From positions 1 to 64,000 of the forward strand of contig JAOUHU010000001.1 in NCBI GenBank assembly GCA_029884455.1: a DNA stretch of 64,000 bases, read 5' to 3'. A model generated the notes under the pieces. The model had not been told where the DNA came from. It searched no databases and saw nothing but the letters and a program-made list of their open reading frames with translations. The number at the start of each line of letters is the position of its first letter. Within the stretch, counting starts at the first letter, position 1. Below are positions 39,921 through 49,897 of the stretch, piece after piece. This stretch comes from Gammaproteobacteria bacterium (GTDB lineage: Bacteria; Pseudomonadota; Gammaproteobacteria; Steroidobacterales; Woeseiaceae). The position numbers and the translations under genes were made by a program.

Positions 39921-41581
39921 TGGGATCGCGTCAGTGCGCTGCCGTACAGGTCGCCAAAAAAGTCATTTTTTTGCCATTTCGGCCGTTCTGGCGCATTCGC
40001 TATTGCGAGCGCGATCATCGCGTTCGCGGTAGCAACCCGGCCGGCCGAATCGGTGTCAAACCGCAAGTTTCTGTCATCAGTGGCGCCGTGATAATGCGTT
40101 TGCATGAAGTCGTTGTACAGGGCCTCGGCGTCGGTCCCTGCTTCCGTGGTTTTGAAACCGGTGGCGAAAAACACGGCGGGAATGCCTCGCTGCACAAACG
40201 GAAACTGGTCGCTGCGCGTAAAATAGCCGCGCTCCGGGAACGGGTCCGGGCTGAGTTCGAGGCCGGTCTTTTCGGTGGCGATGCGGACCGTCTGTAAAAG
40301 TGTTGAATGCTCGGCGCCAAATGCGACGACATCCTGTGCCGGCCAGAGAAACATCACCATGTCCATGTTGACGTTGGCCACCATCGATGCAACCGGCACG
40401 GTCGGATTGCTTGCGAAGTAGTCGGCACCGAGCAGTCCCTTTTCCTCGCCCACGGTCGCGATAAACAGGATCGAGCGTTTCGGGCGCACCGCGTAGTTCG
40501 CCAGCACCCTGGCAACCTCGAGCATCGTGCCGATGCCCGAGGCGTTGTCGTAAAAGCCGTTGTAGATATTGTCGTCTGGCTCGTCGCCCATACCGACACC
40601 GTCGAGATGTGCGCTGAGCACAACAAACTCGTTTTTGAGTTGTGGGTCGCTGCCCTCGAGAATGGCAATGACATTATCACCGGTCAACGTTCGCTCCGAG
40701 ACACGATGCGATATGGTCGCAGAAATCCCGAGTTCCATGGGTGCATAGGTCTCGTTTTCGATGGCCGCCGCCATGTCTTCAAACGAAACAGGGCTTTCAG
40801 CGAATAAGCGACGCGCGCCGGCCTCAAGCAGATACGCTTCGGATCGCAATCCTGGGAAGGCATATTTTGGCTGGTCATGCTCGTCGATCGTCCAGTATTT
40901 CTCGGCCTTTGAGCCGCGCACGGCCGCCGCGTCGGACGATATCTGCCTGTGTTGCAGGTAGATGGCACCGATCGCGCCATGTTTCTCCAGTTCAATTGAC
41001 TTGTGGTAACGGCCGCTGCGATAGAACGCGCGCACTTCACTACCGAGTGCGGCTGGAGCCCCGCTGACGACCACGGCAATTTTGCCGTTGAGGTCAATGT
41101 GCTCAAAGTCATTGCGTTCGATGGATGGCGCGTTGACACCGTATCCGACAAATACCAGCGGCGCCGAGATTGCGACGCTTGCGTCGCCGGTATTGGCACT
41201 GATCGTGAATTCGTCAAAAACTTTAAAGACCTGCTCACCGGCCGCCGAAGAAATGGCCAGCCGCCGCGAGCCTGGGACTATACTTGCCGCCCTGAATTCG
41301 ACTGTCTGAAAGTAATTGTCGCCATTGCCAGGCCGCAATCCAAGCGTGCGAAATTGCGTGGCGACATACTTGGCGGCGAGCTGATAGCCACGCTTGCCGG
41401 CCTCGCGACCTTCGTACAAGTCATCAGACAAGAGTTCGACATGGGCTTTCACGGCGTCGCCGTTAATTGCCGGAACATCGTTGCTTGCAGCATTGCCCGG
41501 TGCTGCTGACTCGGTACAGCCGACCAGAGCCACAGCGTTCGCTATGCACAGCATGAATGCCGTTCTGGCAAGTGACCGCAT
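39917..41581 (-). CDS. M28-family zinc aminopeptidase lipoprotein with PA domain
   Basis: 554 aa. Lipobox VALVGC (Cys22). The protease-associated insertion lies at about residues 110-260. The M28 zinc ligands are visible in VLSAHLDGVG (His and Asp), FYDNASGIGTMLE (Asp), TVGEEKGLLGADYF (Glu pair) and a late His (TDDRNLRF region after MQTHYHGATD). It is an exported metalloaminopeptidase that would trim peptides in the periplasm or at the surface. It is upstream of the Omp85-like barrel with a 4-bp overlap and divergent from oadG. Confidence 0.88.
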   Translation of the reverse strand: MRSLARTAFMLCIANAVALVGCTESAAPGNAASNDVPAINGDAVKAHVELLSDDLYEGREAGKRGYQLAAKYVATQFRTLGLRPGNGDNYFQTVEFRAASIVPGSRRLAISSAAGEQVFKVFDEFTISANTGDASVAISAPLVFVGYGVNAPSIERNDFEHIDLNGKIAVVVSGAPAALGSEVRAFYRSGRYHKSIELEKHGAIGAIYLQHRQISSDAAAVRGSKAEKYWTIDEHDQPKYAFPGLRSEAYLLEAGARRLFAESPVSFEDMAAAIENETYAPMELGISATISHRVSERTLTGDNVIAILEGSDPQLKNEFVVLSAHLDGVGMGDEPDDNIYNGFYDNASGIGTMLEVARVLANYAVRPKRSILFIATVGEEKGLLGADYFASNPTVPVASMVANVNMDMVMFLWPAQDVVAFGAEHSTLLQTVRIATEKTGLELSPDPFPERGYFTRSDQFPFVQRGIPAVFFATGFKTTEAGTDAEALYNDFMQTHYHGATDDRNLRFDTDSAGRVATANAMIALAIANAPERPKWQKNDFFGDLYGSALTRSQ

Positions 41582-41657
41582 CGGACAGATCCTTGTGAAT
41601 CAGCCACAAGTGTACCGGATAGCCCGGCGGGAAGGCATTCGCGTATACTCGTTGCGC

Positions 41658-41864
41658 ATGATGGATGAGCTGATTCGACAGGGTTTGACGCTGCTGCTGG
41701 CGGGCATGGGCACCGTATTCGTATTTCTGAGTGTATTGGTGGCTGGCATGGCGTTGATGTCGCGGACGATCATGAGCTTGCAGCGTCAACAGCAGCGGTC
41801 CGATGCCAGTGACGAGGAAGTTGCCGCCATTAGCGCGGCAATTGCCAGGCACCGTAAAAACTAG
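41658..41864 (+). CDS. oadG: Oxaloacetate decarboxylase gamma chain
   Basis: 68 aa, one N-terminal membrane helix (LTLLLAGMGTVFVFLSVLVAGMALMS) and a short hydrophilic tail ending AIARHRKN; this is the OadG layout. It anchors the alpha subunit to the beta channel of the Na+-pumping decarboxylase and binds Zn in known members through its tail. It precedes oadA by 12 bp. The usual C-terminal His-rich zinc site is reduced to one His here. ATG ATG start; the first is used. Confidence 0.85.
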   Translation: MMDELIRQGLTLLLAGMGTVFVFLSVLVAGMALMSRTIMSLQRQQQRSDASDEEVAAISAAIARHRKN

Positions 41865-41876
41865 AAAAAAGCGCGT

Positions 41877-43649
41877 ATGAGCGGAGCAAGACCACTTGGT
41901 ATTACAGACGTTGTGCTGCGCGATGCGTCGCAAAGCCTGCTGGCGACTCGTGTGCGTATTGACGACATGTTGCCTATCGCGGCAAAGCTCGACCAAGTGG
42001 GTTTCTGGTCGCTCGAATCCTGGGGCGGTGCAACTTTTGATGCCTGCATCCGCTATCTCGGCGAGGATCCCTGGGAGCGCATTCGCCTGCTGAAGGCGGC
42101 GATGCCGAACACGCCGCAGCAGATGCTGTTCCGAGGTCAGAATATCCTCGGATACCGGCACTATGCCGATGACCTGGTTGAAAAATTCGTCGAGCGAGCC
42201 GCTGTTAATGGCGTCGATGTGTTCCGCATATTTGATGCTCTCAATGACATGCGCAACCTGGAAACCGCAATCAAGGCCACGTTGGCGGTCGGCAAACATG
42301 CACAGGGAACTATTTCCTACACGGTCAGCCCGGTGCACACCATGCAACTGTGGGTCGACCTGGGGCGGCGCATTGAAGACATGGGCGCACACTCAGTTTG
42401 CATAAAGGACATGGCGGGACTGCTGCGTCCCTACGATGCATTCGAATTGGTAACCAGGCTCAAGCAGGTGCTCCGCATTCCGGTGCACATGCAGTGCCAT
42501 GCGACCACCGGTATGTCGACAGCGACTTGCCTCAAGGCGGCAGAGGCCGGCATCGACAATATCGACACCTCGATCTCGTCCATGAGCATGACCTACGGCC
42601 ATTCGCCGACCGAGTCGCTGGTGGCAATATTGCAGAATACGGACCGCGATACCGGACTGAACCTGGTGTTGCTTGAAGAGATCGCCGCGTACTTTCGGCA
42701 AGTGCGCAAGAAATACGCGAAGTTCGAGGGCGGTTTGCGTGGCATTGACTCGCGCATCCTGGTAGCGCAGGTGCCCGGCGGCATGCTTACAAACCTCGAA
42801 AGCCAGCTGCGTGAACAAAATGCCAGTGACAAGCTGGACGCGGTGCTCGATGAAATTCCGCGCGTACGGGAAGATCTGGGCATGCTGCCGCTGGTGACAC
42901 CGACATCGCAAATCGTCGGCACGCAGGCGGTTATCAACGTGCTGTCCGGTGCACGCTATAAGACGATTTCCAAGGAAACTGCGGGCGTGCTGAAAGGCGA
43001 ATACGGTGCTACGCCTGCCCCGGTCAACGCGGACTTGCAAGCGCGCGTGCTGGGCGGCACGCGTGTTGTGAGCTGCCGCCCGGCTGACCTGCTCGAGCCT
43101 GAAGTTGAGCGGCTGTCGACAGAACTGCGAGCGCTTGCTGCGGAAAACGGCATTCGACTGGCGGCCGACGTAATTGATGACGTTCTGACCTACGCGCTGT
43201 TTCCGCAAATCGGCCTGCGCTTCCTGGAGAATCGGGACAACGCGGACGCGTTCGAGCCAGCGCCAGGGGCGGCTGACGTTGCGGTCGCACCCACACCGGA
43301 GGCCTCGGCTGCAGCCGTGTATTCGGTGCGGGTCAACGGCAAACAATTTACCGTGGAAGTAGCCGCGAGTGGCGAGTTGTCCGCACTTCGGCCTGCGGCA
43401 GGCGGGCCGATGCGACCTGTGGCAGCTAGCCATGACGGCGAAACCGTCAAGGCGGTACTCGCGGGAAACATCTTTAGTGTGCTCGTAGCCGCCGGTGAAG
43501 AAGTCGCCGAGGGTGAACCTCTGCTGGTTGTCGAGGCAATGAAAATGGAAACGGCGGTATGTTCACCCAGGACCGGCATTGTGACTGCAGTGCATGTTGC
43601 CGGCGGCGATATCGTCGCAGTTGGCGATGCGCTCGTGACCATCAGCTGA
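41877..43649 (+). CDS. oadA: Oxaloacetate decarboxylase alpha chain (carboxyltransferase and biotin carrier)
   Basis: 590 aa. The N-terminal carboxyltransferase barrel has [13 protein letters not shown] (Asp16), the carboxylated Lys178 in [11 protein letters not shown], and [12 protein letters not shown] conserved PYC/OADA domain follows, then an Ala/Pro linker (about 460-490) and the biotin domain with EAMKME. Two notable differences from OadA as I know it: the DAHQS or DGHQS motif reads DASQS (Ser18), and the metal pair HCH reads QCH (Gln206, with His208 kept). It is the catalytic part of the Na+ pump that decarboxylates oxaloacetate. Confidence 0.9.
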   Translation: MSGARPLGITDVVLRDASQSLLATRVRIDDMLPIAAKLDQVGFWSLESWGGATFDACIRYLGEDPWERIRLLKAAMPNTPQQMLFRGQNILGYRHYADDLVEKFVERAAVNGVDVFRIFDALNDMRNLETAIKATLAVGKHAQGTISYTVSPVHTMQLWVDLGRRIEDMGAHSVCIKDMAGLLRPYDAFELVTRLKQVLRIPVHMQCHATTGMSTATCLKAAEAGIDNIDTSISSMSMTYGHSPTESLVAILQNTDRDTGLNLVLLEEIAAYFRQVRKKYAKFEGGLRGIDSRILVAQVPGGMLTNLESQLREQNASDKLDAVLDEIPRVREDLGMLPLVTPTSQIVGTQAVINVLSGARYKTISKETAGVLKGEYGATPAPVNADLQARVLGGTRVVSCRPADLLEPEVERLSTELRALAAENGIRLAADVIDDVLTYALFPQIGLRFLENRDNADAFEPAPGAADVAVAPTPEASAAAVYSVRVNGKQFTVEVAASGELSALRPAAGGPMRPVAASHDGETVKAVLAGNIFSVLVAAGEEVAEGEPLLVVEAMKMETAVCSPRTGIVTAVHVAGGDIVAVGDALVTIS

Positions 43650-43652
43650 GCC

Positions 43653-44783
43653 ATGGACCTGATTGCAGAAATCTGGCGCGGCTCCGGCCTGTATCAAATC
43701 AGCATTGGCCAGATCGTCATGCTGGGCGTATGCCTGCTGTTGCTGTACCTGGGAATCGCGCGCAGGTTCGAGCCCCTGTTGCTGGTCACCATCGGCTTTG
43801 GCGGCCTGCTGTCGAATATTCCGGGTGTTGAGATAGCGACCGGCGATGGCCTGCTGCACCTGACCTACCTTGTGGGTATCGAGACCGGCGCATTTCCACT
43901 GATCATATTCATGGGCGTCGGCGCCCTCACCGATTTTGGCCCGTTGCTGGCCAATCCACGGACATTGTTTCTCGGCGCGGCTGCACAGTTCGGCATTTTT
44001 GCAACCCTGCTTGGGGCGCTCGGGCTCAATTCGCTGGGTGTCATGGATTTCACCCTGCGCGAAGCTGCAGCAATTGGAATTATCGGTGGCGCGGACGGAC
44101 CTACGGCCATTTACGTTGCGGGCCAGCTGGCACCACATATGCTCGGTGCTATCGCAGTCGCCGCCTATTCCTACATGGCGCTTGTGCCGCTGATTCAGCC
44201 GCCGATCATGCGCGCGCTGACGACCGAGGCCGAGCGCAAGATCAAGATGGAGCAACTGCGCGAAGTCTCGAAAACCGAGCGCATTGTTTTTCCGCTGTTG
44301 CTGTTGCTGCTGGTAGCGCTGTTGTTGCCATCAGCGGCGCCATTGCTGGGCATGCTTTGTTTTGGCAACCTGATGCGCGAATGTGGCGTGGTGGAACGCC
44401 TGTCTGATACGACGCAAAATGCGCTGATCAATATAGTGACGATCTTTCTCGGCCTGGCCGTTGGCTCAAAGCTCAGCGCCGAACAGTTCCTGGTAGCAGA
44501 TACGCTCGGCATCCTGGTTCTCGGTATGGTGGCATTCGCCATTGGTACCGCTGCCGGCGTGTTGATGGGCAAATTCCTCAATTTAGTGTCCCGGCATCCG
44601 ATTAATCCGCTTATTGGAGCGGCCGGCGTGTCAGCCGTGCCGATGGCGGCGCGAGTCGCTAACAAGGTGGGGCAGGAGGCAAACCCGCAGAATATTCTGC
44701 TGATGCACGCGATGGGACCCAATGTGGCAGGCGTCATCGGTTCTGCCGTCGCCGCAGGGGTCATGATCATGCTGACCTCGTGA
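43653..44783 (+). CDS. oadB: Oxaloacetate decarboxylase beta chain (Na+ pump)
   Basis: 376 aa with about nine or more membrane helices, close to the usual 380-430 aa. The family loops are visible: the [17 protein letters not shown] segment carries the Asp that works in Na+ transport, and the second inverted repeat ends near [20 protein letters not shown]. It decarboxylates the carboxybiotin on OadA and expels Na+. ATG 3 bp after the oadA stop. The stop overlaps the following gene by 4 bp. Confidence 0.9.
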   Translation: MDLIAEIWRGSGLYQISIGQIVMLGVCLLLLYLGIARRFEPLLLVTIGFGGLLSNIPGVEIATGDGLLHLTYLVGIETGAFPLIIFMGVGALTDFGPLLANPRTLFLGAAAQFGIFATLLGALGLNSLGVMDFTLREAAAIGIIGGADGPTAIYVAGQLAPHMLGAIAVAAYSYMALVPLIQPPIMRALTTEAERKIKMEQLREVSKTERIVFPLLLLLLVALLLPSAAPLLGMLCFGNLMRECGVVERLSDTTQNALINIVTIFLGLAVGSKLSAEQFLVADTLGILVLGMVAFAIGTAAGVLMGKFLNLVSRHPINPLIGAAGVSAVPMAARVANKVGQEANPQNILLMHAMGPNVAGVIGSAVAAGVMIMLTS

Positions 44784-46696
44784 CTGACTTTCGATCCGTG
44801 ACCGGCCGCGCCGCAGTGGCCGTTTTTATTCTCGCATTATTGCTGGCCTGGCTCTGTTATCGGCCGGCGCTGAGCGGTGCGTTTCAGCTTGATGATCTCT
44901 CAAACCTCGGCGGGCTGGCACAAGTCAGTGATACTGCCTCAGCGCTCGATTTTGCCAGCACCGGCACCGCCGGCCCTCTGGGCAGGCCGGTCGCATTGCT
45001 CAGTTTCGCACTGCAAGCGGACCGCTGGCCTGAAGGCGCGACCGCATTCCTCGAAGTCAATTTCCTGATTCACATCCTGAATGCGGTGCTGGTCGCGGCT
45101 TGCCTGTTGCAGATTGCCATTGCCATGCGCATCGAGATCAGCAAGGCCATGCTGGTCGCAGCGCTGGCGGCGGCGGCCTGGGTGCTGATGCCGCTGCTGG
45201 CGAACGCCTCATTGCTGGTGGTGCAGCGCATGACCACCCTCAGCGCGACGTTCCTGCTGCTCGGACTCATAGCCTACCTGCTGGCACGCGCCCGCATCGG
45301 TGACCGGCCGCGGCAAGCACTGCTCGGTATGGGTGCCAGCCTGGTGGTTTTCACGGCCTTGTCGGCACTCTGCAAAGAGTCCGGATTGCTGCTGCCGGTT
45401 TTCGCCCTGGTGCTTGAGGCGACCGTGCTGGCGCGACCCGAGCGACTGAACGCTCGGCAGTGGCGTACCTGGCAGGCTGTATTTCTTGCTGCACCGTTGC
45501 TGCTGATCCTGCTGCAGCTTGCAAGCTGGTGGCCGTACCCGGAATCGCTGGTGCAGCGCCGCAATTTTGATGCCGGCGAGCGGTTGCTGACGCAGGCGCA
45601 AATTCTCTGGGAGTACCTGTTCAAGGCTGCGCTCGGCCTGCCCGGCTGGCTGGGCATTTACCAGGATGCACCGGGAGTCGCGCGCAACGCACTGCAGCCG
45701 ATGACACTGTTGGCAGGCCTCTCGTGGCTGCTGCTGCTGGCGGCTGCCATCCGCTGGCGCCGTCGCTACCCGATCGCCGCGCTGGCCGTACTCTGGTATC
45801 TCGGTGGCCATCTGCTCGAGTCCACGGTCGTGCCGATCGAGTTGTACTTTGAGCACCGAAATTATCTGCCCATCATCGGCCCGGTATTCGCACTCTGCAG
45901 CCTGGTGGTGTGCCTGCAGGATCGGCGCGCACGAATCACCGCCGGCGCGACAATCGCAGCGCTGGTCCTGCTTAACGCTGGTTGCCTGTATGTGTTTGCC
46001 TCGTATTCGGGTTCACCGTCAACGGCGGCGCGCTACTGGGCCATGCGTTACCCCGATGCCGTGCGTGCCGTGACCACGATGGCAAGCTATCAACTGGCCG
46101 AAGAAGGCCCGTTACGTGCCTTGCAGACGATTGACGAATTCGTGTTGCAGCATCCTGAGCATGCCTACCTTCGCCTGCAGGAGTTGAATATTTCATGCCG
46201 CTTCTTGCCGGAGCTCGATCGCAGTTTCGTGATCCAGCAACTTGGCCAGCAGTTGCCTGCAGTTGACTACACTTTGACTGCAGGAACCATGCTGTCGCAG
46301 CTTTTTGATACCGCGGTTGCAGGCAATTGTGCGGACCTGCAGCCGGACACGGTCGCCACACTAGCGGTTATTTTGCGCGACAATCCACGCTATGCGGGAG
46401 ATCCAACTTATAACCAGTTTCACGAAAGATTACTGGCCGGGATTGCACGCCAACAGGGCGACCTTGCGGCCGCAATTGAGCACGTGCGCGCCGCTATCGC
46501 GTTACTGCCATCGAGGGAACTCAATATGATGATGGTGACTGCGCTGGCGGGGCGCGGAAATTTTGACGCCGCGCGGCAATTCATCGACGATGCCAGGACT
46601 TCGGGGCCGCGGCATCCACTGCGGGCGCGATTGTGGCAGCGCGAATTGCGTGAGCTGCAGGACTACATCAATGAGCTGGAGAAAGTGCAGCGATGA
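44780..46696 (+). CDS. TMTC/GT39-like multispan membrane protein with C-terminal tetratricopeptides
   Basis: 638 aa. GTG start overlapping the oadB stop. About ten membrane helices in residues 12-400. The first loop contains [14 protein letters not shown], the Asp-Asp motif of GT-C sugar transferases (the DD of PMT and TMTC families), and [16 protein letters not shown]. The later segment [18 protein letters not shown] is a recognisable feature of this family. The last roughly 210 residues form a soluble helical region consistent with TPRs. It may transfer sugars from polyprenyl-phosphate donors outside the inner membrane. The next gene makes such donors. Confidence 0.75.
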   Translation: MTDFRSVTGRAAVAVFILALLLAWLCYRPALSGAFQLDDLSNLGGLAQVSDTASALDFASTGTAGPLGRPVALLSFALQADRWPEGATAFLEVNFLIHILNAVLVAACLLQIAIAMRIEISKAMLVAALAAAAWVLMPLLANASLLVVQRMTTLSATFLLLGLIAYLLARARIGDRPRQALLGMGASLVVFTALSALCKESGLLLPVFALVLEATVLARPERLNARQWRTWQAVFLAAPLLLILLQLASWWPYPESLVQRRNFDAGERLLTQAQILWEYLFKAALGLPGWLGIYQDAPGVARNALQPMTLLAGLSWLLLLAAAIRWRRRYPIAALAVLWYLGGHLLESTVVPIELYFEHRNYLPIIGPVFALCSLVVCLQDRRARITAGATIAALVLLNAGCLYVFASYSGSPSTAARYWAMRYPDAVRAVTTMASYQLAEEGPLRALQTIDEFVLQHPEHAYLRLQELNISCRFLPELDRSFVIQQLGQQLPAVDYTLTAGTMLSQLFDTAVAGNCADLQPDTVATLAVILRDNPRYAGDPTYNQFHERLLAGIARQQGDLAAAIEHVRAAIALLPSRELNMMMVTALAGRGNFDAARQFIDDARTSGPRHPLRARLWQRELRELQDYINELEKVQR

Positions 46697-47562
46697 CAAA
46701 TACCAATAAGTCGGTTGAGCTTTCGATCGTAATTCCCGCAAAAAATGAAGCCGCGTCCATCGGCGAGGTAGTGACCCGCGCCAGAAGGGCATTGCCGGAT
46801 GCGGAAATCCTGGTCGTCGACGATGGCTCGACGGACGATACCGGTGCGCTGGCTGCTGCCGCTGGCGCCACCGTCATTCATCACCCGGAAAGCCTGGGCA
46901 ATGGCGCCAGCGTCAAGAGCGGCGCACGTGCCGCGCGCGGCGAGATCCTCGCTTTCATGGATGGCGACGGCCAGCACGATGCGCGTGAATTGCCGGGCCT
47001 GCTGGCCAAGCTCGACGAGGGTTACCAGATGGCGATCGGCGCACGTGATTCCGGTTCGCACGCAAACGTCGGCCGTATGTTCGCCAATGGCATCTACAAT
47101 GAGATCGCGTCGCGCCTGACGGGGCGTCGTATTCTTGACCTGACGTCCGGTTTCAGGGTGGTTCGAGCCAGCCTGTTCAAGCAATTCCTGTACTTGCTGC
47201 CGAACGGATTTTCCTACCCGACGACCATTACCATGGCATTCCTGCGCTCGGGCTACCCGGTTTGCTTTGCGCCGGTCAAAGTTGCGGAACGGAATGGCAA
47301 GAGCCACATCCGACCGGTTCGCGACGGGGTTCGATTCCTCGTCATCATTTTCAAGGTAGCCACCCTGTATTCGCCACTCAAGATATTCCTGCCGGCCAGC
47401 GGCCTGTTTTTCGTGACCGGCCTGAGCTACTACGCGTACACCTATTTTTCGTCCGGCCGCTTTACCAACATGAGCATGCTGATGTTCACCGCCGCGGTGA
47501 TCATCTTCCTCATTGGGCTTATCTCGGAGCAGATCACCGCGCTGACTTACAGCAAGGCTTGA
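46693..47562 (+). CDS. Family 2 glycosyltransferase (dolichol-phosphate-mannose-synthase-like) with membrane helices
   Basis: 289 aa. The catalytic domain has SIVIPAKNEAASIGEV, the VVDDGSTDDTG metal-binding segment, MDGDGQHD (D-x-D variant), and GFRVVRASLFK. Two C-terminal helices (ILFLPASGLFFVTGLSYYAYT-like and MLMFTAAVIIFLIGLIS) fit the PcdA/GtrB-type polyprenyl-phosphate glycosyltransferases. It probably loads undecaprenyl phosphate with a sugar for the preceding GT-C gene, whose stop it overlaps as ATGA. Ends 6 bp from a convergent gene. Confidence 0.88.
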   Translation: MTNTNKSVELSIVIPAKNEAASIGEVVTRARRALPDAEILVVDDGSTDDTGALAAAAGATVIHHPESLGNGASVKSGARAARGEILAFMDGDGQHDARELPGLLAKLDEGYQMAIGARDSGSHANVGRMFANGIYNEIASRLTGRRILDLTSGFRVVRASLFKQFLYLLPNGFSYPTTITMAFLRSGYPVCFAPVKVAERNGKSHIRPVRDGVRFLVIIFKVATLYSPLKIFLPASGLFFVTGLSYYAYTYFSSGRFTNMSMLMFTAAVIIFLIGLISEQITALTYSKA

Positions 47563-47568
47563 GCGAAA

Positions 47569-48975
47569 TCAGCGCGTGTAGTGATCCGCAATGACCTGCG
47601 CGACGCAGGCCGTGAGCCGCTTGCCGGTCTCGATGTGCAGAAACTCGTTCGGCCCGTGCGCGTTGGAAGCGGGTCCCAGCAGGCCCGTAACCAGGAACTG
47701 CGCCTGCGGAAACTTCTCGCCGAGCATGCCCATGAAGGGAATAGTTCCGCCGGTACCCATGTACATGGATGGCTTGCCGAAAAAAGCCTGCGAGGCCTGG
47801 TGCATCGACGCCTCAAGCCATTTCGCGACCGGCGGCGCATTCCACCCGGCCATCGTCGAGTCGACGTGAAAGCTGACCTTGCTCATGGGCGGCGGATCCT
47901 GCTCGAGCGTCGCCTTAATTGCCCTGGCCGCGTGTTGCGCGTTACAGCTGGGTGGCAGGCGGAAGGATAATTTCAGGGTGTTATACGGTAATTGCACGTT
48001 GCCGGCATTGACCAGCGCCGGCAGACCGTCGGCGCCGGTGACGCTCAGCGTTGGCCGCCAGGTGTTGTTCAGAAGCAATTCATACGGCGACTCGCTCGGC
48101 GTCGGGGCGTCCACGGCCCACGGGTATTTCATGTACACCGACTGGCCCAGGGTTTCAGCAGCCTTCCTGGCCTGCTCAATGCGTTGCTGCGGAATTTCAA
48201 CATACAGATCGTCGGCTTTGATCCTGCCCGTGGTCTCGTCCTCGACGCGACTCAATAATTTTCGCAACACGCGAAAACTCGACGGCACAATGCCGCTCGC
48301 AGTACCCGAATGCACGCCCTCGGTCAGCACCTCGGCGCGCAAAGTGCCGGTCAGGTTGCCGCGTAATGACGTCGTGCACCAGAGCTGCTCGTAGTTGCCG
48401 CACTCGGCATCGAGGCAGACGACGAGATCCGGCGCGCCGATGCGATCCTGCAGCAGATCGATGTAAAAGGGCAGGTCGAAGCTGCCGCTTTCCTCGCAAC
48501 CCTCGATCAGCACGATACAGTGGGCATGCGGAATGCCTTGTTCCTGCAGTGCGCGTATCGCCGTCAACGAGCCAAACGTTGCGTAGCCGTCATCGGCGCC
48601 GCCTCGGCCGTACAACTTGCCGTTTTCGATCACCGGCTGCCAGGGGCCGAGATCGTCGGCCCAGCCCGTCATTTCAGGCTGCTTGTCGTAATGACCGTAC
48701 AGCAAAACCACCTCGTCGGAGTCGCCCGGAATGTCGATGAACAGCACCGGGGTGCGTCCTTCGATGCGTACGACCTCGACCTGCATGCTCTTGACAGGCT
48801 GCTTGCGGACCCACGCCTCGAGCATCTGCACTGCGCGCTGCATGTGACCGTGCTTTTCCCAGTCGGGGTCAAACGTCGGGGACTTGTTTGGTACTTTTAT
48901 ATATTCACAGAGCTGCGGAATGATCGAGTCATCCCAGACCTGGCCGACAAAGTCGGCGATTTTTTTATTGTCCAT
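47569..48975 (-). CDS. M20-family dipeptidase (CNDP-like)
   Basis: 468 aa, no signal peptide. Zinc ligands: His in LLYGHYDKQPEM, Asp in GRGGADDGYATF, Glu-Glu in LIEGCEESGSFDLP, Asp in VVCLDAEC and a late His near NAHGPNEFLH. The wide dimerisation domain sits in the middle. The pattern matches CNDP/PepV-type cytosolic dipeptidases (carnosine and Xaa-Gly). It is the last gene of the minus-strand catabolic operon and its start overlaps the MBL gene's end by 11 bp. Cleavage of beta-alanyl dipeptides is a reasonable guess given the aminotransferase and MmsA genes upstream. Confidence 0.88.
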   Translation of the reverse strand: MDNKKIADFVGQVWDDSIIPQLCEYIKVPNKSPTFDPDWEKHGHMQRAVQMLEAWVRKQPVKSMQVEVVRIEGRTPVLFIDIPGDSDEVVLLYGHYDKQPEMTGWADDLGPWQPVIENGKLYGRGGADDGYATFGSLTAIRALQEQGIPHAHCIVLIEGCEESGSFDLPFYIDLLQDRIGAPDLVVCLDAECGNYEQLWCTTSLRGNLTGTLRAEVLTEGVHSGTASGIVPSSFRVLRKLLSRVEDETTGRIKADDLYVEIPQQRIEQARKAAETLGQSVYMKYPWAVDAPTPSESPYELLLNNTWRPTLSVTGADGLPALVNAGNVQLPYNTLKLSFRLPPSCNAQHAARAIKATLEQDPPPMSKVSFHVDSTMAGWNAPPVAKWLEASMHQASQAFFGKPSMYMGTGGTIPFMGMLGEKFPQAQFLVTGLLGPASNAHGPNEFLHIETGKRLTACVAQVIADHYTR

Positions 48976-49834
48976 CCGTCAGCGACCTGTAAAGCATACT
49001 TGTCATTCTCTCGGTAGTGATGAAGCCCCAGTTCCACTTCTCATGATAGTCGGCCAGCGGATTTGCTTCGAGCACCTGTTCCTGGCTCATGCCGGCCGCG
49101 ACCAGTTTTTGCACCCGAGCCTCGGCATCAATCAGCATGTCAAGCGCGGCCTGGAGATCGGCCTTGGACGCCAGCGGGCCATGGCCTGGAATGATCCGGG
49201 TCTGGTCATTGGCCAGGTCGAGCAGTCGCTGTTGACCCGCCTTGTAACCGGCCACGCTGCCGCCGCTGTCCAGGTCGATGAACGGGAACAGCGCATTAAA
49301 AAACAGGTCGCCGGCATCGATGACATTCTGCGATGGGAAAACCACAGCCGCATCGCCGTCCGTGTGTGCGGCAGCGAGGTGCATCACGATCGCCGGGTGG
49401 CCGTTAACGTGAAACGTGACCTCGTCCGAAAACGTCACAACCGGCAGCCCGGCAGGTCCGCCCGCCTGATCGACGGAATCGAGAATTGCCTGTCGCAGAT
49501 TGTCATGCGCAAAAACGATCGCGCCATTTTCCGCAAGTGTGGCATTTGAACCCACGTGGTCGCCGTGTGCATGCGTGTTGACCACAAAATCCAGCGGCCG
49601 GCCGGCAAGTTCCGCGATCGTTGCGATCAGGCTGGCCGTGATTGGCGCCATGCCATCGTCGATCAGCAGCACATGCTCGTCGCCGACGAGTAGTCCCATG
49701 TTAGAGCTGAAACCGTCCGCGCCCTCAAGCATGTATATGCCCGGAACGACCTCAGTCGCCTTTACCGTGGTCGCCAGTTCCTGCGCGGCAACAGGCAGCG
49801 CCAGCAGCAATGCCAGCGTGGCTAATTTGTGCAT
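48965..49834 (-). CDS. Exported metallo-beta-lactamase-fold hydrolase
   Basis: 289 aa. Signal peptide ends PVAAQ (about residue 18). The MBL Zn motif HAHGDHVG is present, with other ligands at AAAHTDGDAAV (His) and the Asp in DAGDLFFN, and the last His in IPGHGPLA. It resembles the SoxH/quinoprotein-relay type and broad MBL hydrolases. Substrate unknown. It lies 63 bp downstream of mmsA and overlaps the M20 gene. Confidence 0.85.
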   Translation of the reverse strand: MHKLATLALLLALPVAAQELATTVKATEVVPGIYMLEGADGFSSNMGLLVGDEHVLLIDDGMAPITASLIATIAELAGRPLDFVVNTHAHGDHVGSNATLAENGAIVFAHDNLRQAILDSVDQAGGPAGLPVVTFSDEVTFHVNGHPAIVMHLAAAHTDGDAAVVFPSQNVIDAGDLFFNALFPFIDLDSGGSVAGYKAGQQRLLDLANDQTRIIPGHGPLASKADLQAALDMLIDAEARVQKLVAAGMSQEQVLEANPLADYHEKWNWGFITTERMTSMLYRSLTDGQ

Positions 49835-49897
49835 GGATTCTCTCCTTTCTTGGTGTCGGAGCTGTTTCGCAGTAATTGCTCTGACCCCATTTGGTGC

